In this document: in pieces, positions 1 to 6,101 of the stretch | Position numbering within the stretch: the first letter of the stretch is position 1 | Layout: each line of letters starts with the position of its first letter | Origin: DASCOT01 sp036012155 | GTDB taxonomy: Bacteria > Acidobacteriota > UBA890 > WLXD01 | Assembly (NCBI GenBank): GCA_036012155.1 | Contig: DASCOT010000045.1 | Coordinates: 1-13,003, forward strand | DNA: 13,003 nt | Reading direction: 5' to 3' | Made by a program: the position numbers and the translations under genes | Notes under the pieces: generated by a model | Database searches by the model: none | The model's input: the letters and a program-made list of their open reading frames with translations, nothing else | What the model was told of the DNA's origin: nothing

Positions 1-465
1 AGGGGAGCCGAGAAACCGTTGCTGGTTCTGGTGCCCGATACGCCGACCGCGCGTGTGTTGGCGCCGTCCGCATCGCCTCTTCTCGAAGAGCTGGCGAGCC
101 GCTTCTGGCCGGGTCGGCTGACCTTGGTGTTGCCAGCGCGTAACGACTTGCCCGAGCCGCTCGTTGGCACACGCCGGGCGGTCGCGGTTCGGGTTCCAAG
201 CATCGCAGTAACGAGACGAATCGCGGCTCGATTGGGTGGAGTGACCGGCACCTCGGCAAATCGCACGGGTGAGCCTCCGAGTCGGTATCTCCAGGAATTG
301 GATCTCGAGGCCGGCGCGCTTGCCGGGATGGTGGATGTCGGACCTACCCCCGGCGGCAAACCGTCCACAGTGCTTGATATCACCTGCGAACCGGCCCGAA
401 TCGTCCGCCAGGGCTCGCTTGACGAGTCGGAGTTGCGACAGTTCTTGGGGCCGCGGCTGGTATAA
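1..465 (+). CDS. Threonylcarbamoyl-AMP synthase (TsaC/Sua5/YrdC family), 3' part
   Basis: The gene enters from the left edge in frame 1, so the N-terminus is missing; the TTG at 19 lies inside the domain and is not the start. The 154 visible residues carry late YrdC-domain hallmarks: KPLLVLV near the edge, FWPGRLTLVLPA, a VAVRVP strand, the nucleotide-binding TGTSAN-TGEP segment, and GPTPGGKPSTVLD followed by IVRQG. The family condenses threonine, bicarbonate and ATP into threonylcarbamoyl-AMP, the precursor for t6A at position 37 of ANN-decoding tRNAs, in the cytoplasm. The protein stops right after the YrdC domain, so it is the short TsaC type without the C-terminal Sua5 domain. The next gene, miaB, also modifies tRNA position 37. 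The family call is secure; choosing between TsaC and YciO-like paralogues would need the missing N-terminus. Confidence 0.9.
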   Translation, partial: RGAEKPLLVLVPDTPTARVLAPSASPLLEELASRFWPGRLTLVLPARNDLPEPLVGTRRAVAVRVPSIAVTRRIAARLGGVTGTSANRTGEPPSRYLQELDLEAGALAGMVDVGPTPGGKPSTVLDITCEPARIVRQGSLDESELRQFLGPRLV

Positions 466-466
466 T
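458..466 (+). promoter_or_regulatory. Extended -10 promoter before miaB
   Basis: TGGTATAAT is a perfect extended -10 element (TGnTATAAT) that overlaps the TAA stop of the preceding gene. No good -35 lies at 17 bases; extended -10 promoters often do without one. A start of transcription near 473 would leave a leader of about 70 bases before the miaB ATG at 544. The 11 bases TATAATTCGCC (461-471) recur exactly at 6096-6106, ahead of another gene. Confidence 0.55.
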
Positions 467-543
467 TCGCCATCCGTGAAGCTGTGCACGCGGTTTCAAG
501 CGCCGAGTTCTCCAGGCCACGCCGCACCGGACATGCCCTTCGA

Positions 544-1962
544 ATGAACGACCTCGACAGTCCTCGTACGTCTGAAACGGATCCGACCCTGCTACGCAAG
601 CCGCGGTACTGGATCAAGACATTCGGCTGCCAGATGAACGTGCACGATTCGGAGATCTACGCAGGCCTGCTCAGCGGCATGGGATACGAAGCGGCCGAGC
701 AGGCGTCCGATGCCGACCTGGTGTTGGTAAACACCTGCTCGGTACGCGAGCGCGCCGAGGACAAGCTCTTCTCGCAGCTCGGTAGGCTCCGGCAGATCAA
801 GGACGTCCTGTCGCGGGAAGGGGGCCGAGCCAGCAAGCCGCGCGAGTTAATGGTCGGTGTCACGGGCTGTATCGCGCAGCAACGCGGCGAGGAGATCATC
901 GATCGCCAGCCCAGCGTCGACTTCGTGATCGGCACGCGCGCTATTCACAGTCTGGAGAGCGTTGTAGGCCAGGTGGAGGCTGGCCTAGGTCCCCAAGTCA
1001 ACATCGAAGATCAGGTTGAGTTCGAGACCCCGGATGCCTATCGCACAGACCGCGTGCGAGCCTTCGTGACCATCATGGAGGGCTGCAACAACTATTGCTC
1101 TTTCTGCATCGTTCCGAGCACGCGCGGGTTGGAGGTCTACCGTTCTGCGGCGGCGATTGCCGACGAGATTCGGGGCCTCGGATTGCGAGGCTATCGCGAG
1201 GCTACCTTGCTCGGGCAGAACGTGAACTCATGGGTCGACCCCGATACCGGGATGGATTTCCCCGGGCTTTTGGCGGCAATCGACGACATGCTGCGCGCGA
1301 CACCGTCGGCGCAACGCGTGGCGCGCGTTCGTTTCCTGACATCGCACCCGAAGGACCTGTCACCGCGCCTCATCGAGGCGATGGCCGAGCACCGGACGGT
1401 AGCCAACCACATCCACCTTCCGGTGCAGTCGGGCTCCGACCGCATCCTCCATCAGATGAACCGTCACTACACCGTCGATAGTTATCGACGCCAGGTCGAG
1501 ACCCTTCGTCGGCGCGTGCCGGACGTCGGGCTGTCGACGGATATCATCGTCGGATTCCCCGGCGAGACCGAGACCGACTTCGAGTGCACGCTTGGCCTCG
1601 TTCGCGATGTCGGGTACGACGCCTTCTATTCGTTCGAGTACTCACCACGCCCCGATACGACTGCTCTCAAGTACGAAGACGACGTTTCGCCGGAGGTCAA
1701 GCGTGCCCGCCTCCTGGAACTCCAGGGGGTCGGCCGCGAGGTCCAGCAACAACACAACGCATCGTGGTTGGGGCGCCGCGCCGAGGTGTTGGTCGACTCC
1801 TTCAGCAAGCGCACGGTCGACGACGTATCAGGCCGCACCTCCTCGAACCACATCGTCAACATGCCCGGCGGCCAATCCCTGATCGGACGGCTGGTCGATG
1901 TAGACATCACCTCCTATGCCGCGCATAGCCTGTATGGGCGAATCGTCGGCGATCCAAGGTGA
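544..1962 (+). CDS. miaB: tRNA-2-methylthio-N6-dimethylallyladenosine synthase MiaB
   Basis: MiaB is a radical-SAM methylthiotransferase that converts i6A37 to ms2i6A37 in tRNA. From the ATG at 544 the product is 472 residues, the usual MiaB length. The N-terminal methylthiotransferase domain shows its three cluster cysteines in FGCQMN (C29), NTCSVRE (C65) and GCIAQQ (C109). The radical-SAM CxxxCxxC motif is GCNNYCSFC (C181, C185, C188), followed by the HLPVQSGS and DIIVGFPGETE signatures. A TRAM RNA-binding domain fills about the last 60 residues. An in-frame GTG at 484 would add 20 residues of low-complexity sequence before the conserved core, so I prefer the ATG, although its ribosome site is weak. 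Upstream is an extended -10 promoter. MiaB rather than RimO or MtaB is supported by length and motif wording. Confidence 0.95.
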   Translation: MNDLDSPRTSETDPTLLRKPRYWIKTFGCQMNVHDSEIYAGLLSGMGYEAAEQASDADLVLVNTCSVRERAEDKLFSQLGRLRQIKDVLSREGGRASKPRELMVGVTGCIAQQRGEEIIDRQPSVDFVIGTRAIHSLESVVGQVEAGLGPQVNIEDQVEFETPDAYRTDRVRAFVTIMEGCNNYCSFCIVPSTRGLEVYRSAAAIADEIRGLGLRGYREATLLGQNVNSWVDPDTGMDFPGLLAAIDDMLRATPSAQRVARVRFLTSHPKDLSPRLIEAMAEHRTVANHIHLPVQSGSDRILHQMNRHYTVDSYRRQVETLRRRVPDVGLSTDIIVGFPGETETDFECTLGLVRDVGYDAFYSFEYSPRPDTTALKYEDDVSPEVKRARLLELQGVGREVQQQHNASWLGRRAEVLVDSFSKRTVDDVSGRTSSNHIVNMPGGQSLIGRLVDVDITSYAAHSLYGRIVGDPR

Positions 1963-1969
1963 TGGTTCC

Positions 1970-1994
1970 ATCAAGCGCGACAGCGATGCTTGAT
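1970..1994. repeat. 7-bp inverted repeat overlapping a promoter
   Basis: ATCAAGC (1970-1976) and GCTTGAT (1988-1994) form a perfect 7-bp inverted repeat with an 11-base spacer, 8 bases after the miaB stop. Its right arm overlaps the -35 of the downstream promoter. There is no T-run, so it is a poor intrinsic terminator. It could be an operator, or chance. Confidence 0.35.
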
Positions 1995-2019
1995 CGGATC
2001 CTCAACGCGCGCGTATAGT
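1990..2019 (+). promoter_or_regulatory. Sigma70-like promoter for the DUF151 gene
   Basis: A -35 TTGATC (1990-1995) and a -10 TATAGT (2014-2019) are 18 bases apart. Transcription would start near 2026, giving a short leader with a GAGGAG Shine-Dalgarno (2031-2036) six bases before the ATG at 2043. The downstream gene can therefore be transcribed independently of miaB. Confidence 0.55.
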
Positions 2020-2042
2020 CCTCTACAAGCGAGGAGCGCTGC

Positions 2043-2528
2043 ATGCAGGTCGAGATGAAGGTCAAGGGTTTGATGGTGGACCCGGTGACCAATATGCCGA
2101 TCGTCATCCTGAAGGACGAGTCGGAGAACCACGTCCTACCGATCTGGGTGGGGATCTTCGAGGCCAACGCGATCGCCCTCAAGGCCGAGGCCATCGATAC
2201 GCCCCGACCGATGACGCACGACCTGCTACATAGCATGGTGGGAGCGTTTGGTGCCCGGGTCGATAAGATCGTGGTGACCGACCTACGGGAAAACACCTAC
2301 TTCGCGATGATTCACATGGACGTCGGCGGCAGCCAGGTCACGGTTGACTCGCGACCGAGCGATGCGCTTGCCTTGGCTCTCCGAACCGAAGCGCCGATTT
2401 TCGTGGAGGAGGCGGTGCTCGACCAGGCACGCAGCGTCGACGACGACCGAGATTTGTCGAACTCGGAGCGGTTGCGGCGGTGGTTTGAGAATCTGGACCC
2501 CGACGAATTCTCGAAATACGAAATGTAG
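2043..2528 (+). CDS. Bifunctional nuclease family protein (DUF151/BFN)
   Basis: The 161-residue product matches the DUF151 family, named after a plant nuclease reported to act on both RNA and DNA; the bacterial role is largely undefined. Family wording is clear throughout: an N-terminal MKVKGLMVDP strand, LPIWVGIFEANAIAL, the PRPMTHDLL segment, the YFAMIHM strand, DSRPSDALALALR, and a C-terminal tail ending in DPDEFSKYEM. The start is fixed by GAGGAG six bases upstream, and the length is typical of the short bacterial form. It lies 80 bases after miaB with its own promoter, so co-regulation is not implied. No signal peptide or membrane segment is visible; it should be cytoplasmic. Confidence 0.9.
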   Translation: MQVEMKVKGLMVDPVTNMPIVILKDESENHVLPIWVGIFEANAIALKAEAIDTPRPMTHDLLHSMVGAFGARVDKIVVTDLRENTYFAMIHMDVGGSQVTVDSRPSDALALALRTEAPIFVEEAVLDQARSVDDDRDLSNSERLRRWFENLDPDEFSKYEM

Positions 2529-2761
2529 GCGTGTTCGGGGCCGACATTCGGTTGCGCTCTTTGGGGTCCTCCTGCATGATGGGTCGTCCCGCGAACAATG
2601 ATGGGTTCGCAGCCGGTTCGGGGGATGCACCGCGCCCGGGTTGAGGCGAGCGCGGGCGCGTAGTGGGCGGGCATAGAACCCTGGCAGCCGGGCACGCAGC
2701 CGCCGTGGGATGACCTCGTCGGGCACAGGGGCGGGCGCCGGCGCGGAAGGACTTGCTCAGG
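2529..2761. other. Intergenic region upstream of parA
   Basis: These 233 bases are GC-rich and hold no gene or convincing promoter. Two short repeats are visible. GCCGACATTCGG (2540-2551) recurs exactly downstream of parB at 4614-4625. ATGATGGGT occurs twice in direct orientation at 2576-2584 and 2598-2606. GGAAGGA (2745-2751) is the likely parA ribosome site. Confidence 0.5.
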
Positions 2762-3565
2762 GTGGTATCTGGGAACGGCTATACGACCAGTGAGGCCGAT
2801 CGCCCGTCGATGATCGTCGCGGTCGCGAACCAGAAGGGTGGCGTGGGGAAGACCACGACGGCGGTGAACCTGGCGGCGGCGTTGGCGATCAAGGGGCACC
2901 GAACGTTGCTCATCGACCTGGACCCACAGGCCCACAGCACGATTTCCTACGTAGACCCCAGTGAGTTCGAGCTGACGATCTACGATGCTCTGGTTGATAC
3001 GAGCCTGGAGCTCGAACGAATCATTTGCCCGACAAGGCTCGAGAATCTCGACGTGGCTCCGGCTCGAATCGGACTGGCCAAGCTCGAGATCAAGCTGTCG
3101 GGCGAGTTCGATGGACACTATCGACTGCGGGACCAACTGGCCACAAGTGGCCAGACGTATCGTTTCGTGGTTATTGATACGCCTCCGACGCTAGGGCTGC
3201 TCACTGTTAACGCGCTTGTAGCATCGTCGCACGTTCTCATCCCGATACAGTCGTCATACTTGGCAATGGAGGGAACCGACGACTTGCTCGATACGGTGCA
3301 GCGCGTCCGACAGCGAGTGAACCCGCGACTGGAGTTGTTAGGCGTCTTGATCACGATGCTGGATCGCCGTACCGTTCTGGGTCGCGACGTCGTCGAGCAG
3401 GTGCGTCGCGTCTTCGGTGAAAAGGTGTTCGATACGGTGATCAGCCGGAACGTTAGACTCGAGGAGAGCCCGGCCTACAAAGAAGCAATCTTTACCCATG
3501 CGCCGTCGTCCACCGGCGCGGAACAGTACGCAAAGCTCGGAGAGGAGGTATTGGCGCGTGTCTAA
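2762..3565 (+). CDS. parA: Chromosome partitioning ATPase ParA (Soj family)
   Basis: ParA binds DNA non-specifically in its ATP form and, stimulated by ParB, drives segregation of the origin region. The deviant Walker A motif QKGGVGKTTT (signature lysines K25 and K30 from the GTG start), the IDLDPQ Walker A' strand and the VIDTPP Walker B strand are all intact. Later family segments such as VLIPIQSSYLAMEG and an SRNVRLEESP stretch follow. Start choice is uncertain. TTG 2753 is only two bases from GGAAGG; GTG 2762 has AGGA ten bases upstream and is used here (267 residues). ATG 2810 begins just before the first conserved strand, as in many Soj proteins, but lacks a well-placed ribosome site. 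parB follows with an eight-base overlap. Confidence 0.93.
   Translation: MVSGNGYTTSEADRPSMIVAVANQKGGVGKTTTAVNLAAALAIKGHRTLLIDLDPQAHSTISYVDPSEFELTIYDALVDTSLELERIICPTRLENLDVAPARIGLAKLEIKLSGEFDGHYRLRDQLATSGQTYRFVVIDTPPTLGLLTVNALVASSHVLIPIQSSYLAMEGTDDLLDTVQRVRQRVNPRLELLGVLITMLDRRTVLGRDVVEQVRRVFGEKVFDTVISRNVRLEESPAYKEAIFTHAPSSTGAEQYAKLGEEVLARV
3544..3548 (+). promoter_or_regulatory. Shine-Dalgarno that fixes the parB start
   Basis: GGAGG inside the end of parA lies nine bases before the GTG at 3558. It selects that GTG as the parB start, rather than the upstream ATG at 3498 inside parA, and implies translational coupling. Confidence 0.75.
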
Positions 3566-4421
3566 GCGAGTTGGGCTGCCGGTCACGACACGAATGCGGC
3601 ACGACGCTCACTTTGTAGAGGAGTTGGCTGCTGAGCACACTCGTGCGCTCGGGCAATTCCTGTCTTTGGAGCTGCTTCGTCCGAACCCGAATCAACCACG
3701 GCAAACCTTCGAGCGTCTCGAGGAGTTGGTCGCCTCGATTCAGCGCGTAGGTATTCTGGAACCTCTGTTGGTTCGAAGGGCCGCGAGCGGCTACCAGATC
3801 GTTTCCGGGGAACGACGCTACCGGGCGGCCCGCGCCGCGCAGCTCGAGGAAGTGCCCTGTATCGTCCTCGATGTCGATGATGCCAGGGCGTTGGAAATTG
3901 CGCTCATCGAGAACCTGCAACGACAGGACCTGTCGGCTTTCGAGGAGTCCGAGGCGCTTCAGGCCCTCATCGACCAGTTCGGGTTCACTCACGACGACGT
4001 TGCGGAGCGGATCAGTAAGTCACGTACGAGCGTTACCGAGTCGCTGAGCCTGCTCGCCATGCCCCGCGAAGTTCGAGCCCAACTGGAGGAGGCGGGGATT
4101 CGTGGCAAGTCGCTTCTGCTCGAGATCTGTCGGTGTGACACCCCAGAGGAGATGGCCAGCCTGGCGCAGCGCGTCGTCAAGGAAGGCTTAACGCGGGACG
4201 ACCTGCGCAAGATACGGCGGGCCGAGCAGAAGGCGGCGGCGGCTGAGGAAGCTTCAAGCACCACGAAACGTCGGCCGCCGCGCCGATTGACGTTCCGGTC
4301 CAAGGAAGGCGTCACGGTTAGCGTCTTCCTCGGGAACGACGAGGTATCGTTGGCCGACGTCGAGCGATCGCTGCTCGAGGCGATTCGCAGCTTGAGATCG
4401 AAGGGCATTCCCACAAACTGA
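3558..4421 (+). CDS. parB: Chromosome partitioning protein ParB (Spo0J/Noc family)
   Basis: ParB is the parS-binding CTPase clamp that spreads on DNA and stimulates ParA. From the GTG at 3558 it has 287 residues, normal for chromosomal ParB. The N-terminal tail includes a GLP stretch (6-8) and an MRHD-HFVEEL stretch, resembling the ParA-interacting region. Then come RPNPNQPR (41-48), the CTP-binding GERRYR (84-89) and the ENLQRQDL stretch (119-126). The parS-reading helix-turn-helix is near 145-165, and an A/E/K-rich linker leads to a C-terminal dimerisation domain. The GTG overlaps the parA stop by eight bases. No canonical parS (TGTTTCAC/GTGAAACA palindrome) is visible in the window. Degenerate parS-like half sites occur at 4904-4936, and an oriC-like region lies 1.4 kb downstream. 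Confidence 0.95.
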   Translation: MSKRVGLPVTTRMRHDAHFVEELAAEHTRALGQFLSLELLRPNPNQPRQTFERLEELVASIQRVGILEPLLVRRAASGYQIVSGERRYRAARAAQLEEVPCIVLDVDDARALEIALIENLQRQDLSAFEESEALQALIDQFGFTHDDVAERISKSRTSVTESLSLLAMPREVRAQLEEAGIRGKSLLLEICRCDTPEEMASLAQRVVKEGLTRDDLRKIRRAEQKAAAAEEASSTTKRRPPRRLTFRSKEGVTVSVFLGNDEVSLADVERSLLEAIRSLRSKGIPTN

Positions 4422-4490
4422 GCCCCGTCTCTGATCTCGGTACAGAAGGGTGCTAGCGGTGCACCCCGACCCCGATGTTCAAGACGGGGC
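4422..4490. repeat. Nested inverted repeats directly after parB
   Basis: GCCCCGTCT (4422-4430), starting right after the parB stop, pairs perfectly with AGACGGGGC (4482-4490). Inside, GGGTGC (4448-4453) pairs with GCACCC (4461-4466) around a seven-base loop. Together they could fold as a closed multi-stem RNA at the 3' end of the parAB message or act as a transcription-end structure. No U-run follows, so it is not a standard intrinsic terminator. Confidence 0.4.
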
Positions 4491-4601
4491 GTCCGACCGA
4501 TGTCCGTCGCGAGCTAACTCGGTGCGTGGCGCTACGGCCCCCGAGAGCCCCAGTGCTTGGCCGGTACCGCGCAAGCTACCAAGTTGAAGTAACGTCTCAG
4601 G

Positions 4602-4623
4602 GAATGTCGGCGCGCCGACATTC
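4602..4623. repeat. Perfect 22-bp palindrome
   Basis: GAATGTCGGCG (4602-4612) is followed directly by its reverse complement CGCCGACATTC (4613-4623), with no spacer. It contains two head-to-head copies of CCGACATTC. A third copy lies upstream of parA at 2541-2549, within a 12-base identity (2540-2551 and 4614-4625). Such a site suits a dimeric DNA-binding protein. It does not match the known parS consensus. Confidence 0.55.
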
Positions 4624-4699
4624 GGCACCGCGTTCGGGGCTCCACCGATCGCGGCTATGGTCTCTGAGTGTGGTCATGGCTCTGCGCGGGGCGATAGCT

Positions 4700-4721
4700 C
4701 CGAGCGTGATGATGGGCTCGG
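4700..4721. repeat. 6-bp inverted repeat
   Basis: CCGAGC (4700-4705) and GCTCGG (4716-4721) flank a ten-base spacer. It is short enough to be chance in GC-rich DNA and is listed because it lies among stronger repeats. Confidence 0.25.
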
Positions 4722-4898
4722 CTGACGGCGAACTCCTGTACGTTCACGCCTTTGACAATCGGCAGCGTTTTGGCGAGCGCAGAGGCCAGGCGGGGCGATG
4801 GACCTGCGGCAGCACGACCCGTTCGATCCGGGAGCTCCTATCGGTCCGCCTGCGCCACGAATGCGACAGGAGCGGGGCGTTGAGATCGCGTGAGGTGG

Positions 4899-4941
4899 CC
4901 GGTTGGTTCACGCTGCCGCTGCGCCGAAGTGAACCAACCGG
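4899..4941. repeat. 13-bp perfect inverted repeat with parS-like half sites
   Basis: CCGGTTGGTTCAC (4899-4911) and GTGAACCAACCGG (4929-4941) are perfect reverse complements, with a 17-base spacer. The inner eight bases of each arm, TGGTTCAC and GTGAACCA, differ by one base from the parS half sites TGTTTCAC and GTGAAACA. No T-run follows, so an intrinsic terminator is unlikely. As RNA it would be a very stable hairpin. Confidence 0.55.
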
Positions 4942-5259
4942 GCGTTGCGAGCGGGGGTTCTGCCCAGTCGAGGGGATGCCGTCTCCAGACAGTTGCAGCA
5001 CAAGGTTGGGACCGGGATCGTTGAAGTGAGATCTCGGCAGGGCAGGGGACACGGCGGCGGACTCGTGGGAGGGGGCCTTGCCGGTGTTGGCTTCGTTCCG
5101 ACGCCTGCAGTGGTGCGGTGTTGTTGCACCTGTTGCAATCGAGATACGAAGGTCTGGCGTTTTCCCTGAGGGTCGGCAACGGCCCAACGTCGTGCCTCAT
5201 CTGCACCCTGAACCAGCGCGACGTGTTCCTTGGGTCCTCAGGTTTGGGCGGCCGTCGCG

Positions 5260-5817
5260 CTAGGAGCCGACAATCGCCAGGTCGCGCTCGAGAGCCGCAC
5301 GTCCGCGATCGGTTATTCGGTACTCGTAGGCGCGACCCCGCCGTCGACGATCAACAAGGTCCCGCGCCGCACGCAGCGCATTGCTGAGGTTCGTCCGATA
5401 CACCGAGCGAACGCGACCACGCTCTGCCAGGAAGCGCTCGATCTCGCTCGGAGTCATCCATTCGATCCCCAGTTGCATGCTGGTCACCTCGAGTGCGACC
5501 AGTGCTTTGAGGAGCATCTTTCCGGATGTTGCCAGCACTGGCGCGTAGCGTGCCAACCGTAGCCTCGAAGTGACTGATCCAGGGCGCGCTTGCGGAGCTG
5601 AGCTTGGTTCGCTCACCGACTTGCCGACCGCATGGGGGAGGAGAGCGCGAACAATCTCGACCCGATACGTCTCGGGTACTCTGCTCTCGACGAGATCAAT
5701 CAGTGAAAGCACGCGATCGACCTCATCGGATAGGTCGATGCTGTGGCCGCGCTCCCGCGTCGGTTTCACTCCGGTGTCCGGTGATTGCTCCGGGGGTACA
5801 TCTGTTGGCTCACTCAT
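5260..5817 (-). CDS. Uncharacterised protein with a winged-helix-like C-terminus
   Basis: I do not recognise this 185-residue protein. The first 25 or so residues are acidic and proline-rich, probably disordered. A helical segment follows (DLSDEVDRVLSLIDLVE, then YRVEIVRALL), then a basic linker. From about residue 121 comes a winged-helix-like module: MTPSEIERFL, a TNLSNALRAARDL recognition-type helix, an arginine-rich turn, then YEYRITDRGRAALE, the usual strand-wing-helix ending. It should therefore bind DNA, by inference. The ATG at 5817 is preferred; a TTG at 5844 is in frame, and neither has a strong ribosome site. It is transcribed away from the oriC-like region and converges on parB. 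Its upstream side holds an 8-bp inverted repeat (5860/5883) that could be an operator. Confidence 0.7.
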   Translation of the reverse strand: MSEPTDVPPEQSPDTGVKPTRERGHSIDLSDEVDRVLSLIDLVESRVPETYRVEIVRALLPHAVGKSVSEPSSAPQARPGSVTSRLRLARYAPVLATSGKMLLKALVALEVTSMQLGIEWMTPSEIERFLAERGRVRSVYRTNLSNALRAARDLVDRRRRGRAYEYRITDRGRAALERDLAIVGS

Positions 5818-5859
5818 GGCTCGATTGGTCTCGTTCTGCTCCAAGCAGCGTGGACTGCC

Positions 5860-5890
5860 GTACGCCCTTCAACGAATGTCACGGGCGTAC
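5860..5890. repeat. 8-bp inverted repeat upstream of the winged-helix gene
   Basis: GTACGCCC (5860-5867) and GGGCGTAC (5883-5890) are perfect reverse complements with a 15-base spacer. It lies 43 bases upstream of the minus-strand ATG at 5817 and next to the first DnaA box. The spacer includes GAATGTC (5874-5880), also found in the 22-bp palindrome at 4602. Operator or origin element are both possible. Confidence 0.4.
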
Positions 5891-5910
5891 AGCTTGTTGC
5901 CAGTCGCTAC

Positions 5911-5919
5911 TGTGGATAA
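5911..5919 (-). promoter_or_regulatory. DnaA box, perfect consensus
   Basis: TGTGGATAA on the plus strand reads TTATCCACA on the minus strand, the strong DnaA box consensus. It lies about 90 bases before the downstream three-box cluster and in the same orientation. Confidence 0.7.
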
Positions 5920-5956
5920 TGCGCCTCCGTCGTCACGCAGTTCCCCTGGTGGTGAG

Positions 5957-5970
5957 GTCAGGGGGCTGAC
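5957..5970. repeat. Short hairpin inside the origin region
   Basis: GTCAG (5957-5961) and CTGAC (5966-5970) flank four G residues. It is short and may be chance; it lies between the first DnaA box and the box cluster. Confidence 0.25.
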
Positions 5971-5989
5971 ATGCAAGGCTCTTGGGGCC

Positions 5990-6048
5990 ATTGCCCGTGT
6001 CGCGACGGTGGATAGCAGGCTGTGGAAAAACTGTAGATAACGGGCAAT
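5990..6048. repeat. 9-bp inverted repeat bracketing the DnaA-box cluster
   Basis: ATTGCCCGT (5990-5998) and ACGGGCAAT (6040-6048) are perfect reverse complements 41 bases apart. They enclose three DnaA-box-like sites, and the right arm shares one base with the last box and abuts the AT-rich element. They could be paired protein sites or shape the origin. Confidence 0.5.
6007..6040 (-). promoter_or_regulatory. Cluster of three imperfect DnaA boxes
   Basis: Read on the minus strand: CTATCCACC (6007-6015, 7 of 9), TTTTCCACA (6021-6029, 8 of 9) and TTATCTACA (6032-6040, 8 of 9). All share one orientation and sit 5 and 2 bases apart, ending directly before the AT-rich element. Confidence 0.6.
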
Positions 6049-6076
6049 ACGATTTTAATATGATGATGATATCATC
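6048..6076. other. AT-rich element, candidate duplex-unwinding region
   Basis: Twenty-two of these 29 bases are A or T. The element includes ATTTTAATAT, then repeated ATG/GAT triplets running into the 12-base palindrome GATGATATCATC (6065-6076). It lies between the DnaA-box cluster and the -10 of the downstream gene, the expected place for strand opening. Confidence 0.55.
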
Positions 6077-6095
6077 GATCAGACAGAGAACCGCC

Positions 6096-6101
6096 TATAA
6101 T
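6096..6101 (+). promoter_or_regulatory. -10 element of a probable leaderless promoter
   Basis: A perfect TATAAT ends six bases before the ATG at 6108, so transcription should start at or within a base or two of the start codon. No Shine-Dalgarno precedes that ATG. The -35 region is poor. DnaA boxes and the AT-rich element lie just upstream, so DnaA could influence this promoter. Confidence 0.5.

Larger units (their letters stand above)
4422..5259. other. Gene-poor region between parB and a convergent gene
   Basis: These 838 bases separate parB (plus) from a minus-strand gene that converges on it. Open frames exist on both strands (for example 4475-5029) but none has a recognisable domain, a good ribosome site or bacterial-protein-like composition, so I call none. 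The stretch holds several perfect inverted repeats, listed separately: 9 bp at 4422/4482, a 22-bp palindrome at 4602, 6 bp at 4700 and a 13-bp stem at 4899. No DnaA box, tRNA, RNase P or tmRNA signature was found. Confidence 0.5.

Noticed and set aside
484..543. GTG at 484 as the miaB start
   Set aside because: It adds 20 residues unlike MiaB N-termini, while the 472-residue product from ATG 544 has the normal family length.
2312..3136. 274-residue minus-strand open frame
   Set aside because: It overlaps the DUF151 gene and parA antisense, and both of those are certain. No domain is recognisable.
4818..4832. tRNA T-arm-like sequence (CCCG-TTCGATC-CGGG)
   Set aside because: The fifth stem pair fails, and no matching acceptor, D-arm or anticodon arm lies upstream.
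4475..5029. 184-residue open frame on the plus strand after parB
   Set aside because: Composition is rich in R, S and G with no recognisable domain or conserved-looking segment, the start lacks a ribosome site, and the frame runs across the 22-bp palindrome and the 13-bp inverted repeat. It looks like a chance frame in GC-rich DNA.
6058..6076. DnaA-trio motif in the AT-rich element
   Set aside because: The repeated triplets read ATG/GAT 5'->3' on the plus strand; neither strand gives the 3'-[G/A]AT-5' repeat of the described DnaA-trio, so only the AT-rich element is claimed.
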